Assembly: GCA_003255065.1 (NCBI GenBank)
Contig: QAOA01006617.1
Coordinates: 524,427-588,426, forward strand
Source: Cercis canadensis
Lineage: Eukaryota > Streptophyta > Magnoliopsida > Fabales > Fabaceae
Length of the DNA: 64,000 bases
Reading direction: 5' to 3'
In this document: positions 1-12,807 of the stretch, piece by piece
Layout of the letters: each line of letters starts with the position of its first letter
How positions within the stretch are numbered: position 1 is the first letter of the stretch
Notes under the pieces: model-generated
What the model was told of the DNA's origin: nothing
The model's database searches: none
Seen by the model: only the letters and a program-made list of their open reading frames with translations
Made by a program: the position numbers and the translations under genes

Positions 1-537
1 CTTGTCAAATTTTACACGAGTTAAAAATTTTGAAGTACCTAATCTAAATTCATGACATTTACCTCTTTGATTTTATTTTAGGCATCATCAAAAAATTTCC
101 GCATCTTTAAGAAGATTTTTTTTTCTCTCTCTTTTCCTTTATAATTTAGTTGAAGGTAATCCTTATTTGATTCTGTACCATGGTTTCTGGAAAATACACG
201 GTGCTGGTGAAATAGTCTTTTGAAAAATTGAAAACGCTTTGAGGTTAGTTGGAAACTCATGAAAGCTAATATCTTGCATGTTGTCAGTTTGCATGGTATT
301 AAGATACAAGGTTTAAACCATGAATGACACCTTCATTATAATTAAATTTTGATATTCTTCTTTCTTCCTTTATAGTGTGGTGAAAAGGAATATCTCTGGT
401 TTTATATGCCTTCATTTGCACTAAATTCTCCTTTTTATCACTCTTTAGATGCCTTTTCTGTCTTTATTTCTAGATATCTTTTTCCTTTTGCTCTTCTTAT
501 TTCTTGGCATAACATTTACTTGCATGGTCTAATTTAG

Positions 538-3500
538 CGACAAGCTTTTCAAGGAGATACGAGATCTCAACTTCGAAGTTGTTGTCCAGGTTGATTCATT
601 TTTATCACCTTTTGGATTGTTAGATATTTTCCTTACATTTCTCTCTCTCTCTCTCTCTCTGATTTCGGGCGAGGGTTATCTAGAAATAAAATCTTTGGTT
701 CCCTTGGATTTCTGTTTTCTTAGTTGTTGTCTGCAGTGTTAATGCAGATTTTGCGTCAAAAGGCTACATCCATGAAGCAGGACTACACAGACATGACAAC
801 TACTGTAAGTAGATGGTTTACGACTTGGCCTCTGATTTTGTCATACATTCTGCAGATATGACAGTTGCTGAACTGACTTTTCATGAGAGTCATCTGACTC
901 ATCTCAGGACTCTACTTAAATCTTTGTACTGCTTCAGAGGACAAAAAGTCAAATAGCTTTACTGCTGTACTTTTTCTTACTAGGCTACTAGCTAATATAC
1001 AGTTGCATGCATGCTTGAAAAATGCAAACATGAAGAATTCAGGAATTACTGCATGTGTTGAGAGTGCCGTATTGACTTTAGCATAAGATGCTGATGCAAT
1101 TGTATTGTTAGCAGCAGTTAAATATGTTTCTATTACTTTTGGAAAATTTAAATGGCTTTGTGAAGAATTTCTAATATATTGCTTTACATAATATCCAGAC
1201 ACAGACAGTTTCTGAATTGAAGGACTTTGTGAAAAAGCTGAATTCATTGCCAGAAATGACTGTAAGAACTTTTGTTTTGATATTGACATTTTGTTAAAGG
1301 GATTTTCTTAGTGAGTTTCAAATCATAACATGGGATCAATTATTTACCTCAGAGACACATAAATCTGGCTCAGCATCTGTCAACATTCACATCGAAGCCA
1401 TCATTTCTTGGGCAACTTGATATGGAACATACGATTGTTGAGGCTCAGAGTTATGACATGTGAGCAAGTCTTTCAGTTTTTCCCATGTATAGGGAACTTA
1501 ACATGTTGGATGGTATTGTATTTTTATTCTTTATCATTTCTCAGAATACATATAAATAGAGTGATCGATTGGACATGGCTATTCTCTGTCTTTTGGATGT
1601 AGCTAATACGAAAGGTTATGACTAGGGTTAATTGGTTCTGTCTATAGGCACTTGCTTGCTAATCTAAAATTTGGCTTATTGTAACAACATGAATTTAGCA
1701 AGTTTCTTTTATTGATTTGTGCTTAATTGGCCACGATTGGGAACTACATTTCTAGTTAACATAAACTCTTGTTTTCTGGAGTGGATAGATCTTCTCTTGT
1801 TTGGAACTAAAATTTTAGAACTTATTCTACTTAAAGACATTTATGATCTGTTTGATGTGTGCATGTTGTGCCATTTTTCTAGTCCAGTGTGTAATTCCAA
1901 AGATCTTTGATCCAAAACCTGACAATTTATGCTCAGAATCTTTTGATATCTATTTTCACTGCTTAAATTAGTTGAAGGAAACTTTGTGGACTAGAGATTC
2001 ACATGTGAATAAAAATGTTGAGATGATACGTGAATTTCTACCATCAGAGGGACAAGGATTTAGACATTGCCTTTATGATACAACATTTCAAAAGCTTTGT
2101 TTTACTTGTAGCCAGTAAGACAGTATGTGACACTACAGTTAATTCTTAACTACTAAGAGTAATTTATCAACTAAAACTAAATGTTGGCTATATTATCTAT
2201 TATCATATAGTCATTTTAGAGGAAGCTTGAAATTTTATTTTAAGCGAATGACATTAATCTATGTTTTATGGATGTATTTTTGAATTACATGAAAATGATT
2301 GTAATACGATTAATGGTTTGTAATGCAAAACGAACTAAATGTCCGTATTCCTATATTGTTTTATGTTTTATTGGGATCTATGTCTTGCAACTAGTGGTGC
2401 AGTATAATTTGTTGATTGCTGCATATAATTTAGGTTTTCAAAATACAAAACTTACACCTTTCATACATGCAGATGCTTTGAGTATATTGAAGAGATGATC
2501 CAGAAGCAGGAGCCACTTCTTACTGTCCTTCGGCTTGTCATCTTGTTTTCTATTACTAATTCAGGGTTGCAGAAGAGGCATTATGACTATTTGAGGCAAG
2601 AGTTGCCTGCTTAATATACCTTTTTCCATTCCCGTTTCTTTTAGACTTTATAGATCCTCGGGACCCTCTAATTTGTAATACTATTCCCTTGTTGCATTTT
2701 ATAGCAGTTTTTATTTTGGAATACTTAGAGATTTCTTGTCTAATTTGTACTTTCAATTTAGGAGAGAACTACTCCACAGCTATGGATTTGAGCACATGAA
2801 GACACTAAATAATTTAGAAAAAGCTGGACTTTTTAAAAAGCAGGTATAGTACACTAGTTACTGGCAAATGCAAATGGATTTAAATATTCACCTATTTAAT
2901 TCTCATTTTTCATATGATCCTTGCAGGAGTCAAAAAGTAATTGGCTTACTGTAAAACGTGCTCTGCAACTTGTAGTTGATGACACTGACACAGCCAAGTA
3001 ATTTTCTTCTAGATAACGATACTTGGGCCTGTTTTATGTTTTTTGAACTTTGGTATTATGTTTATATTTGACAATGTGCTATTATCTTCATGTGGCACTG
3101 ATTCTATTGATTTTGCCCCACCATTGCCTTTTTGGATTTCTTTCTTGGATCTCTTCACATCTCTGGTTGTGGGACTGCATGTTGATCAATGACGGGTATT
3201 TGTGTTTGTATTATGAATGCGAACCCTAGAGAGAATGGTAGGATGGAGGTCATATTTATCTCAGAAAGACTAGTAAAATTATCTATTTGGTGCTTTCTAA
3301 CCCATAATTAGGAAACTCTTCTAAGAAATCTGTGTAATTATGGTGAGATGATGACTATTCCATCAACTTTTCTGCATTAATTTTTATTATGAAATTGCTG
3401 GATCTGAGTCTCCTACAATTCTCTAATTGAGGTCTATTTGTTTTTTCTTAATTCTCCTTTAGATATGCTTGGAAACCATAGAAGATACATAAACAAGCAT

Positions 3501-6223
3501 CCCACATTTTGTTGCTGTTTCTTCTTCTTCTTCCAGTTTTGTTTCCCCTTTCTTTAGTTGCCTGTTATGGCAGCATTACCTTTGCTGGTTTCTTATTAAA
3601 CTGGTATTCATGTGTCAGTTGCATTTTCTCTTGCAGTTAACATCATTGGTCATTATTGTTAAGACATTGACAGCATTGTCCTTGTTTCTTTATCCTTTTT
3701 TTTTTNNNNNNNGGGGGGGGGGGGCATGGTTGTTTCTGGCTGTCGCTACAACAGATTATCTGTTGTTCAGATTCATTTGCATTGTAGTAGCAATAAAAGC
3801 TGTCTCTTGCACATCAAAGTTTTAAATCTGTCTTGGTTTATACATTGCATGGTTCATGAACATTTATAAGCATATAATGCTCGCTAAAACTGTCAAGAGT
3901 TTTTTATTTTTTTTGGTGGATGTTCATCATTATCAATAAACTACTTCTGTGCAATTATCAGCCTTTTTCTTGTTGTTCTGTTGTTTCCCTACTAACTCTA
4001 TAAATGATTTCTTATTATGGCAGTCCTAATGATATTGCTTACGTCTTCTCTGGATATGCACCACTTAGTATTCGTCTGGTCCAGCATGCCATTCGATCTG
4101 GATGGTAACTAAAATTCTTTAATGCCAAATTTCTTCCTGCCTCTTGTTAAGTAGGCGAAATTACTGTATCAACTTGTAATCTACAAACATGGATGCTGTA
4201 TATATTGTAAACAGACAAGTTTAAATTATGGAAACTGTAAAGTTCATCTTATTTTATGGTGTTTATTTGGATCTTGTCATACTCTATGTCAGAGGTGGCT
4301 TAGGTGAAGTGCGTAAGTGCTAGAAATCTTCAGTAGAAATTGACCAATACTGGCCAGAAGCACACTTACAGTTAAACACCCCTGCAAAGTCTTATGTAGT
4401 CTGACTATATTTTGGTGCAAGTACACCAGCAATGAACACCCTAAACATAATAATGACTGCAGTTTATTAGTACAGGCTTTGCAGTAGGAATGTCGAAATT
4501 TGGAAACTTTCTAAGCAAGGTTCCAAGTATGATATATTTCTTGTCTGTACACCCCTCACATTGCTTGGAACGCAGTACTAGTGTTGGTCATCTTACTTAG
4601 CTCATTCAAAATTTGGTGGCTGTTTCTTGAATAATTAACAGCTAAACCTGCTAACACTATCAGAGCGTTTATTGATCCATAGCTGCACTCTTCTTTCAGG
4701 AAATTGTTACATGAAATGCATTTGTTTTGTTTGAAATCATATATTGGTTGGCTAAGTGGCTGCATTTAATTTTGAACTGAACTCTTTGTTTGGACAATGA
4801 ATGCATACTTGGTTGTTAACCAAATATTCTTTGCTCTATTGATTGTAATGATTGGTTAGGCGTCCAGTTGAAGAAATTCTGAAGTTGCTGCCTGGACCTC
4901 ATTTGGAAACAAAGAGGGTCAGTACATATCTAGTTGACCAAGATTCTTTTATTCCATGTTACCATTGTCAACTTCTACTAGATTTGATTTCCTATATTTG
5001 ATGTCATATAACATATTGAATAGTTCAAAGTCACACTTAGATTCTATTCTCTCTTACTCCTTCTTCCAGGGAGCATTTTAAGCTTTGTGTATTGTATTGT
5101 TTGTACAGGGTGGATTCTCAAATAGCCCATCATTTGACAATTTACCAGGGGCTTCAACCAACATAGCCAAGTAGGTATCCCTTGGTGTTAGTTTTTTAAG
5201 ATTTTGCTTCCCCTCCTTCTTTATCCCTTTGAGAAAGCTTCTGGTATTATTGTCTGAAAAATGGTACAAATTTCATGTTCAATTTTTACCTTTCAATATC
5301 AATATCTCTGCCAAATCATTATAGGATACATCATTAGATTTGAACATTCTAGCTTCTGCTATATTCTCTATAATTCCCCAATCAGTTACTTGTGGAGGAC
5401 ATGGTATAGTACCTCGGTTGCCTAGCAGAAATGGCTAAAAAGCAGAAAAGCATTTTAATGTGTCTTATTTGATTCTGGATTTCCTGTGAATAACTGGAGG
5501 AATTACACTGACATCGGTGTTTAAAGCTAGTGATCTAATAATTGTATTGATCACCTTTTTTCTGATATGACTCCACATTTTTCAGAGTACCCGATGGAAG
5601 GCGTGCCTTAGTGCTTGTTGTCTTTCTTGGAGGGGTTACCTTTGCTGAGATTTCTGCACTCCGATTTCTTAGTGCCCAGGTATGTTTAACTGTTGTATTT
5701 TGGAATCTATCTCCTAGGCTGAAGATAGGGTCTGGTAGAAAAATACACTGTTCTCTAACCAGTTCATGCATGTAATTTATCTTTATCATGGGACCTTTCT
5801 GGTCAGTCTTCTTCCTTCTCTCTTTTTCTTCTTTTTTTTTTGGGAGTGGGGGAGTGGGGATTGAGGAAGTAGTAAACTGACCTGTTCATGTTTTGCATTG
5901 GATTCTTGCTTCCACCCCCCTCCCCCCCTTGTTTTTTTAACGGTGTCCTTGGTACTTGTGAAAAAGAAAAGATTCAATGTTGGTAATGTATGTAGGCATT
6001 CATCGTATGTGAGATTCAATGTCAATTGTCACTCCTACCAAGCACACCTCAAGTGACTGGACATCCAGTTGGAAACCTCTTTTCTTCTCTCTGGTTTTTA
6101 TCTCCTAATGTGTTAATGTGGTTTGTCTTGCAGGAAGGCATGGCATATGATTTGATAATTGCAACAACAAAAATGGTTAATGGTCACACCTTAGTTGAAA
6201 CATTTGTGGAGAAGTTAGGTTGA
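538..6223 (+). CDS. VPS33: VPS33, vacuolar Sec1/Munc18-family protein (3' part)
   Basis: Sec1/Munc18 protein of the HOPS and CORVET tethering complexes, which drive SNARE-mediated fusion at late endosome and vacuole. The gene enters from the left edge and only its C-terminal half is present. Exons I can join in frame: 538-589, 748-804, 1199-1261, 1353-1459, 2473-2595, 2762-2843, 2927-2997, 4024-4104, 4860-4917, 5109-5170, 5586-5679 and 6134-6223 (TGA). Recognisable family stretches are [62 protein letters not shown] and [18 protein letters not shown], with the end at VEKLG. This matches the plant VPS33 C-terminus as I remember it. All junctions are GT-AG except 2596-2761, which uses a GC donor. 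The intron 2998-4023 contains a short assembly gap (3706-3712). No exon could be supported in 1-537. Confidence 0.95.
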
Positions 6224-7149
6224 TACTTTTCTCAGTGCATTATCTGCCATTGTCCCCTTTCTTGGCTTAGGGAGGTGAGTCCATCTAGGATGATGCCAAA
6301 TTGATCCTGTGCTGAAAGCTTCATTGGTGCTACCTCCTGTATTTAATTTTTTTGGGGAGGACTAACTAGGTGGATTAGAACTCTGGTCTCAGTCCTTTTG
6401 AAGGAAGTATCTGGATTGAATTGTAGGAGAGCTATTTTGGTGTTGCTCTTTTCCAATTTCTGTTCCAAATGATTGAGCACTGTGTCCCATGGGTATGCCT
6501 ACTGTTGTTAGAAGCGGTGTGTTATAAAGCCATGAAAAAAAAATTATTGTAAAGTCACTTGGAGATATAAAGAAACATATACGTTTTTGTTTTTTTCTTT
6601 TAAGTTTAAATGTTCACAATATCCATTTTGAGGGGACAGCTTGTGAAATGTTTATGTTGAAAGATTTTGTATTTATCATTACTCTAACTATGGAGGGCCC
6701 AACATTTGAAGATAATATTAACCTCTCTGATCACTGCCGAAACCTCTTCTGGACACTTTCCATTAACAGAATCCTCAACCAAGTTGCATTTCTTAGGATC
6801 CTTCCTCCAATGGATTGTTCATAATTCTTACACCATGAGCTCATTGAAAACTTTGGAGTCTATGGCAGAAACTAAAGTAAATTACACCAATTCTAATCTT
6901 CATATAACATTCTCAATAGCTAATTTACAACATTTTCCTTTATATACCAATAACAACAAAACGAAATACAAAGTTCCCACACAGCTTGCTGGCTTCTGAA
7001 AGTTAGCTTGATCAGCAGGTTTGAAGGGGTTGAAAGTAAAAGATGAATAAAGAAACGTACACTATTTTTAGATTATACTCGCATGGATGTGGCCTTGACT
7101 GCACAACGTTCTCAATATCTACGGACTAAGTCTTGAAGGTACATGAGAC
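6224..7149. other. VPS33 3' UTR and convergent intergenic region
   Basis: Sequence between the VPS33 stop codon and the first MITE. The genes on either side converge. No further gene is visible; the open frame around 6706-6999 shows no family resemblance and lies in the expected 3' UTR or beyond. Confidence 0.5.
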
Positions 7150-7152
7150 TAA

Positions 7153-7321
7153 GAATGTGTTTGGTATGATTAAGGGAGAAAAATTAATAGAGTAACATTT
7201 AAGGAGTAACAATAAATAGGTTGTACTTCTTTAACTTTACCCTTTTTACCTTCTCAACCAAACATACTTGAAACAAAAGTAGTTCTACTCTTTTAACTTT
7301 ACCCTTACACCAAACACACTC
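7153..7321. mobile_element. Tourist-like (PIF/Harbinger) MITE, 169 bp
   Basis: The termini are inverted: GAATGTGTTTGGT at the left and ACCAAACACACTC at the right. The element is flanked on both sides by TAA (7150-7152 and 7322-7324), the 3-bp target duplication typical of PIF/Harbinger. The interior is non-coding. It lies between the 3' ends of the VPS33 and U-box genes and may contribute to their 3' UTRs. Confidence 0.75.
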
Positions 7322-7471
7322 TAAGTGCATGCTAGGTAGGGATGAAGATTGGAGTGAAAGGTGATGAGAGGAAATTGGCAATTTATCTACACATTATACA
7401 TACTTCGATATATTGCAAATTTTCATTACTGCCCCTCCATTCCTCCCGTTTTCACTCCCACCACGTACACC

Positions 7472-10400
7472 CTAAGGGTTTGGAAAATCAACATCCCCTT
7501 CCATTCGTTGTAAAAGTTCTAATATACTAGCAGCTTTTCTCTTGGCCCTATCAGTGCCATTCTCTGATAATTCCTTCAGTGCCTCTTCTGCACCAAGATC
7601 CTTTGCTAGTTTCAGCTGCAGTAGATCACCTGTGCATAGTGACCACAAGACAGCAGCAGCATTCTCCCGGTTGCGAGGGGAGCCAGTTCGTATAACCTCA
7701 ACTAGAATAGGAATTGGCTCAGCCTGACCAATTGCTATTTTGCCTTCATGATGGCTAGCCAGGATTGCTAGTATAGCAAGTGCTTCATCTACCATTCCAC
7801 CTCCAGCATCCTTCAGAAATCCCATCAGTGGGGCCACTATACCGGCCTTTACAGCTCTTGCTTTGTTTCCCTGATAGATTGAAAGATTAAAAATAGCAGT
7901 AGCAGCATCTTTTTTACCTCTGGGAGTACCTTGACAAAGCAATGTTATCAGAGCTGGGATAGCCCCAGCTGCCCCTATTGCAACCTTGTTCTCATCTAGA
8001 ACAGATAAACTAAAGAGAGTTGCAGCTGCATTCTCTCTTGCCTCCATGCTGCCATTTTTCAGTACATCAACAATGTCCGGTATAGCTCCTGCATTCACTA
8101 TAGTTCCTTTGTTACTCTCATTGATGGAAAGATTGAGAAGTGCTGTAACAGCATGCTCCTGGGTACGAGTATCTGAGGAAGACAACAGATCTACAAGAAG
8201 TGGAATGGCTCCTGCCTCGGCAATACATACTCTATTGTCTGCATTCCTCTTAGCCAGAAGCCGGAGCTCACCAGCAGCTGCCCTTTGATGCTCTGTATTA
8301 CCATTTGCTAGTTTATCCAATAAAACACCAATAGCAGCTCGATCACAATCTGAAAGACTGCTTCCAGATTTCTTTGTTCTACAGCTCCCTTGCTTCTTTG
8401 GTAGCTCAACACCATTGCTTTCACACCATAAAGCAATCAAACTCTTCAAAACATAGTTAGGGGTTAGTGCTGTATGCAAAAGTGTCAGCTGAGTCTTAGG
8501 ACAGGTTTTATGTCCAGCATCAAGCCATTTTTGAATGCAAGATCTTTCATAGGTCTGCAAAAGAAAGTAAACAGTATATGAATAATCATAACTCATGTCA
8601 ATAGAACAGAGTCACATGGAAAGACAATCCTTGGGATATACCTGTCCAGTAGAGACAATTACGGGATCTTTCATTAGTTCAAGAGATATTGGACATCGAA
8701 AATCATCCGGGATTACAGGAGATCTGTGCTTTATAAAAACCTTTTCACCCTCATTGGTGTTAACTTCAGTATTTTCTGTGACCACGCAGTCCTTCAGCTT
8801 CTTAATAAGGGATGACATCATCTCAAAATGGTCTCCTGGTTCTCCACCACCAGAGGTAACCAATTCATGCAATTCACCTGACTCTTTCTTTAAGTCATTT
8901 ATAGTCGTGAGATGCAACTTTTCAGAAAGTCTTCTGAGTACTGCAGGATCAGGGTCTCTTTCTGTTTGTGCTGTTGCTAAATCACAATCTAGTTGTACAT
9001 CAGCTAATTCTGTTCTAGCTTTGGCTCTTTTGAATTGAGCATGCACAAGTTCAATCTGAAAAAGACTAAAACAGGTCACCCTGATACATAATAATCCATG
9101 ACTTTGTGCTGCCCCTTATTTTTGTGGAAATTTTTAATTGATAAAAAGTTAAATGCACTATATGATTTGTGGAAATAAAAAGTATGAATGACCACTCAAT
9201 TATATATGTAATAGTTGATCTTCTATCAAATTATGATGAAAATGTACCTGTTCTTGAACTTCATCTGATAGATTGAGTTCGTTGTATGGAATTTCACTCA
9301 ATGCTGCTTCAATTTTCTCAGATATATGTTGGAACTTATCTGCAGTCTCATTCCTTTGCAAAGCCTATGACATGCAAAGCAATGAGTACATTAAAACTGA
9401 TGGTCTAGATCAAATAACTTGTTTCCCAAAGGCGTAGAGTATCCTAGACCTTGCCAGAGATTAGCTGGATGGAACTGGGAGATGTATAGTATTGGAATTT
9501 TATTGATCTGTTACTCTTGTGTATCAAAAGGAAAAATGCTAAATAATCAATTAGTGGACACATCTGGCAGGAAGAAAATTGCATTGGTAGGGTATGGTTT
9601 CCAGAAAATCACTATTTTTCAGAACTTTGGACTTCTGTTATATCCATTTTGTAGTCATTTCTATGCAGATCATAGAAATGGTGAAATTAGAAATTGAAAA
9701 GAACAGTACACATTTATTTGCAAAATGTGTGCATAAAAAGAATTCAAAGGGAAGCAAATAAAAGTGAGCAAAGCAACACTTTTTCTCCTAACACCGTAGG
9801 TTGGCTATCAAACTTGGGCCAAAGCAGCCAAATTAAGTCCTATTTTTCCCATGCCTACCTATATATAAAATTTTCAAAACTGATTACCACATTTACTTGT
9901 ATTTCCATTAGTATGTTTGAATCAAGAATGACCTACATAATGCGTTTAGATTTGCTTAAGTCATCAACTGTCTATATAGTGTGAGTGTGTTCACTTTTAA
10001 TAATTTATGAGATCTATAATCCCCGCACAAGTATGATTTTCAAAGACGACAAAAGAAAGTTAAACATGTCTGGATGAACTTGCCTTTTTAAGTTTTAACT
10101 ATAAATTGGACATTATCCAGCAGAAACAATTATGAAGTGGCTAAAAAATATTTCTTTATACAGAGAAAGCCAAATCAATGTGATAGAAAAAAGATATACT
10201 ACATAAACCCAAACGTCAAATTCCAGAAACCATACCCATTTAAGTTATTCCGCTAATTATTAAGGGAAATATACATGCACATATGACCAGCTTAGAATGG
10301 AGGAAGATGAAACTTTACTCCTATAATGCCCTATCTGGAAACATACAAGGAATAAGCATTGGCATCCGAATTCCCAAATCAAACAGGGATACAACAGAAT

Positions 10401-10885
10401 CCAACAAAACCAAAAATATGAAACTTAGGAATAATTTGGCAGTTTTAGATTACGAAGAAAATTAAGAAAGTTTAGAAACTTTAATCTTTTGCTTCACAGG
10501 TTGAGAAAAACAGTCATAAACTCATTCTTTGCAAAAACCAGAACCACAATATTTCAACTCCAATATCTCAAACAAAACAACAAATCAAGTAGCCAAGTAA
10601 CCATACCTGATAAAGCTTGCTCCCTTGGTTCACATACTTCAGAAGGTTCTTAGCTGAATCCAAAGCAACTCTCAGCGATTCAAAGGCTCTATGTTCTGCT
10701 TCGCTTAGAGATAGATCATTATCCTTCACTTCGTCAAAGAGAGGGCTTAATAGCTTCACCCTCCGAACCAAATTTCCATACATCCTCTTGTAAACGTTTT
10801 GGCATTCGGGTAACCAAGAAATCTCCTTTATGCACTCAACCAATCGACCCACAACCGCAGCCTTTGAATTCTCCGTCCCACCCAT
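7472..10885 (-). CDS. PUB14: U-box/ARM-repeat E3 ubiquitin ligase, PUB14-like
   Basis: Plant U-box E3 ligase, which recruits a ubiquitin-charged E2 through the U-box and substrates through ARM repeats. Exons on the - strand: 10885-10607 (ATG), 9364-9248, 9055-8642 and 8554-7472 (TAG), giving 630 aa, in line with about 632 aa for Arabidopsis PUB14. N-terminal helical UND domain is residues about 1-240. The U-box is about 245-320, starting [18 protein letters not shown] and split by the last intron just after STGQ; it contains the [19 protein letters not shown] core. ARM repeats run from about 345 to 620 (for example [38 protein letters not shown]). The end, [21 protein letters not shown], follows the PUB12/13/14 subgroup. 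The start is the only ATG that opens onto the family N-terminus. PUB13 is the nearest alternative name; PUB14 is preferred because of the flanking VPS33 and ARA6 genes. Confidence 0.93.
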
Positions 10886-12807
10886 CTTGAGCCAAGCAAA
10901 GCTAAATTAAAGCCGCAAACTTTGACAACAAAATTGAGGGTACTTCAAATTCGATTCAATATATGAAGGAAAATGGAAGATATCCAGACGAGAGAATAGA
11001 AAATTTTCTTTTGGGTAATTGTCAAAGATGGGAATGAACATGACGGAGAGCTCGAACCGCCATGGATGCTTGGAAGAAGAAGCTTGCTTTCAGTGGGAAA
11101 CTGAGAGAGGGAGACGAGAGGCTTTAGAAAACCAAATTCGAAATCTCTTGTGAATGAGGAAATGAATTTAGAACTGAAATGAATTGAGGGGCAATGATAC
11201 TTAGTCATCGTTTTCGTGTTGACTGTTGGAAAAAGTCGAAGGGAAGCAGATGGGAGCTTCAAAAATATGATATCACATGTGACAAAATTATTGTTTTCTC
11301 TTAAAATAAAGTTTCTCTCATTCCTACTATTTTTTTTTTCTTGAACAATAGCGTTCTTTGTCTTCTTCTTTTGAACTCGTTTTCTATTCACTGTTTATTA
11401 TATCTTTTGGTCTTACTTTGCATTATCATTTAGATATAAAATGATTAAATTAAGGATAACAGTACATACAAGGTATATTGTGTTCTTATAAAAATAAAAG
11501 TATATATAAGTTTTTTACTTTATGACAAATTTTAATTATGTTTATGTGACATAAAAATTAGATAATGAACTAAATTATCATACACAAAGGAGGCACAAGA
11601 AATACTCGTTAAATTAATTGATAATCTATAAAATAGTGCTAAGAGATTTCTCTATAACTTCAACTTATTTAAGTTACTTGTATGTTAAATTGAACTTGGG
11701 TAAGTTTAGTTAAACTTAATTATATTAATCAATGTAAGTATACAATAATGTAGACTATATTAATGTATAAATATTAATATTCTAAAGTTTGTTTAGGTAA
11801 ACATTGAATTCTTCTTCTCTTACACACACAAAACAAGAACCTTTTTTTTTTTTTTTTTATGACAGTCGAAAAAGAAAGTGCATAGAAGTTTTACTAGTTC
11901 ATTTCGTAATCAATTTTTTTTTGTATAATTATATATCTTAACTCAATTTATCATAATTGAAGGTTTAGATGAGTTAACCCTTTCTAAATATAGAAAAGAG
12001 TGGTATCAAAATCAAATATTGCCTTATATAGTGTTATAATAGGAGAAGGACTAGGAGGTAACCGCAGATGAGGCGCGCCAAACAAAGTGGCTAACGGTTA
12101 GGAGAGAGGAAGAGCAAAGTCAATAACCCACCGACATGTCACAAATGAAAATAAAGTCAACTGCGTGTTATATTGAGGCGTGTGGCGAACCAGTAAAAGT
12201 GTAGTTAGAACTTAGCTATACCCAATCCGTGACTCAACTCAAGCTTTGCTTGCCATCTCTTTTTCTTCAAAATAAATAAATAAAGCAACATTGACAAGGT
12301 AATAATTGACCAACAATCTTTGTTTGAACGGAACTTAAGCAAGAATAAGTGAGATCACAAAAATACCTCTTTTTTTTTACTTAAAAAAAAACCAATGGGT
12401 CCCTAACATAAAACAACATCAATCTTTTGTTATTGAAGGCTTCAAGCATACTAAAGTTGAAGTTAAAGAAGGACCAAACATCCTCTCTTTTCTTTCTTTT
12501 TTTTTTTCCTCTTTTTACTACAGGGGAGGGGAGACAGAATTGGACCCCAGATAAACACGGAACTCCTTGCCTTTGAGTGTGAGGGAGAGGGGGTGGGGGG
12601 TCACAAGGGATAGCCTACAACAATCTAATGTATTATCTGTCAAATATGGTCCTTCGTGATTTTGCAGCTTCAACTAAATAAAAAGACAAGGCATATCCAA
12701 CGATAAAAGAGCAGAGATACATCATAACAATATACACTCACATATTACATGTAGAAGGTTCCCAATCCAAAGCAAAAGCAAATCTTTTAGACAGTTGAGT
12801 TTTGGGT
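10886..12807. other. PUB14-like upstream region and ARA6 downstream region
   Basis: Sequence between the U-box gene start and the ARA6 stop. The first ~400 bp beyond the ATG probably hold the leader and promoter of the U-box gene; a 148-codon frame there (10945-11391) is lysine/serine-rich and matches no family. The rest is AT-rich with poly-T tracts. No other gene, RNA or clear element was found. Confidence 0.5.

Noticed and set aside
25-60. Sequence gaagtacctaatctaaattca resembling the VPS33 residues just before the DKLFKEI exon
   Set aside because: It would need an extra residue, and no splice donor follows; the stretch ends in a stop. Probably chance within the intron.
912-1289. 125-codon frame on the - strand
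   Set aside because: It lies antisense across VPS33 exon 1199-1261 and has no family resemblance.
8595-9038. 147-codon frame on the + strand
   Set aside because: Antisense shadow of the third exon of the U-box ligase.
10945-11391. 148-codon frame on the - strand upstream of the U-box gene
   Set aside because: Composition-driven (Lys/Asn/Ser-rich), in the expected leader/promoter of the downstream gene, no motif.
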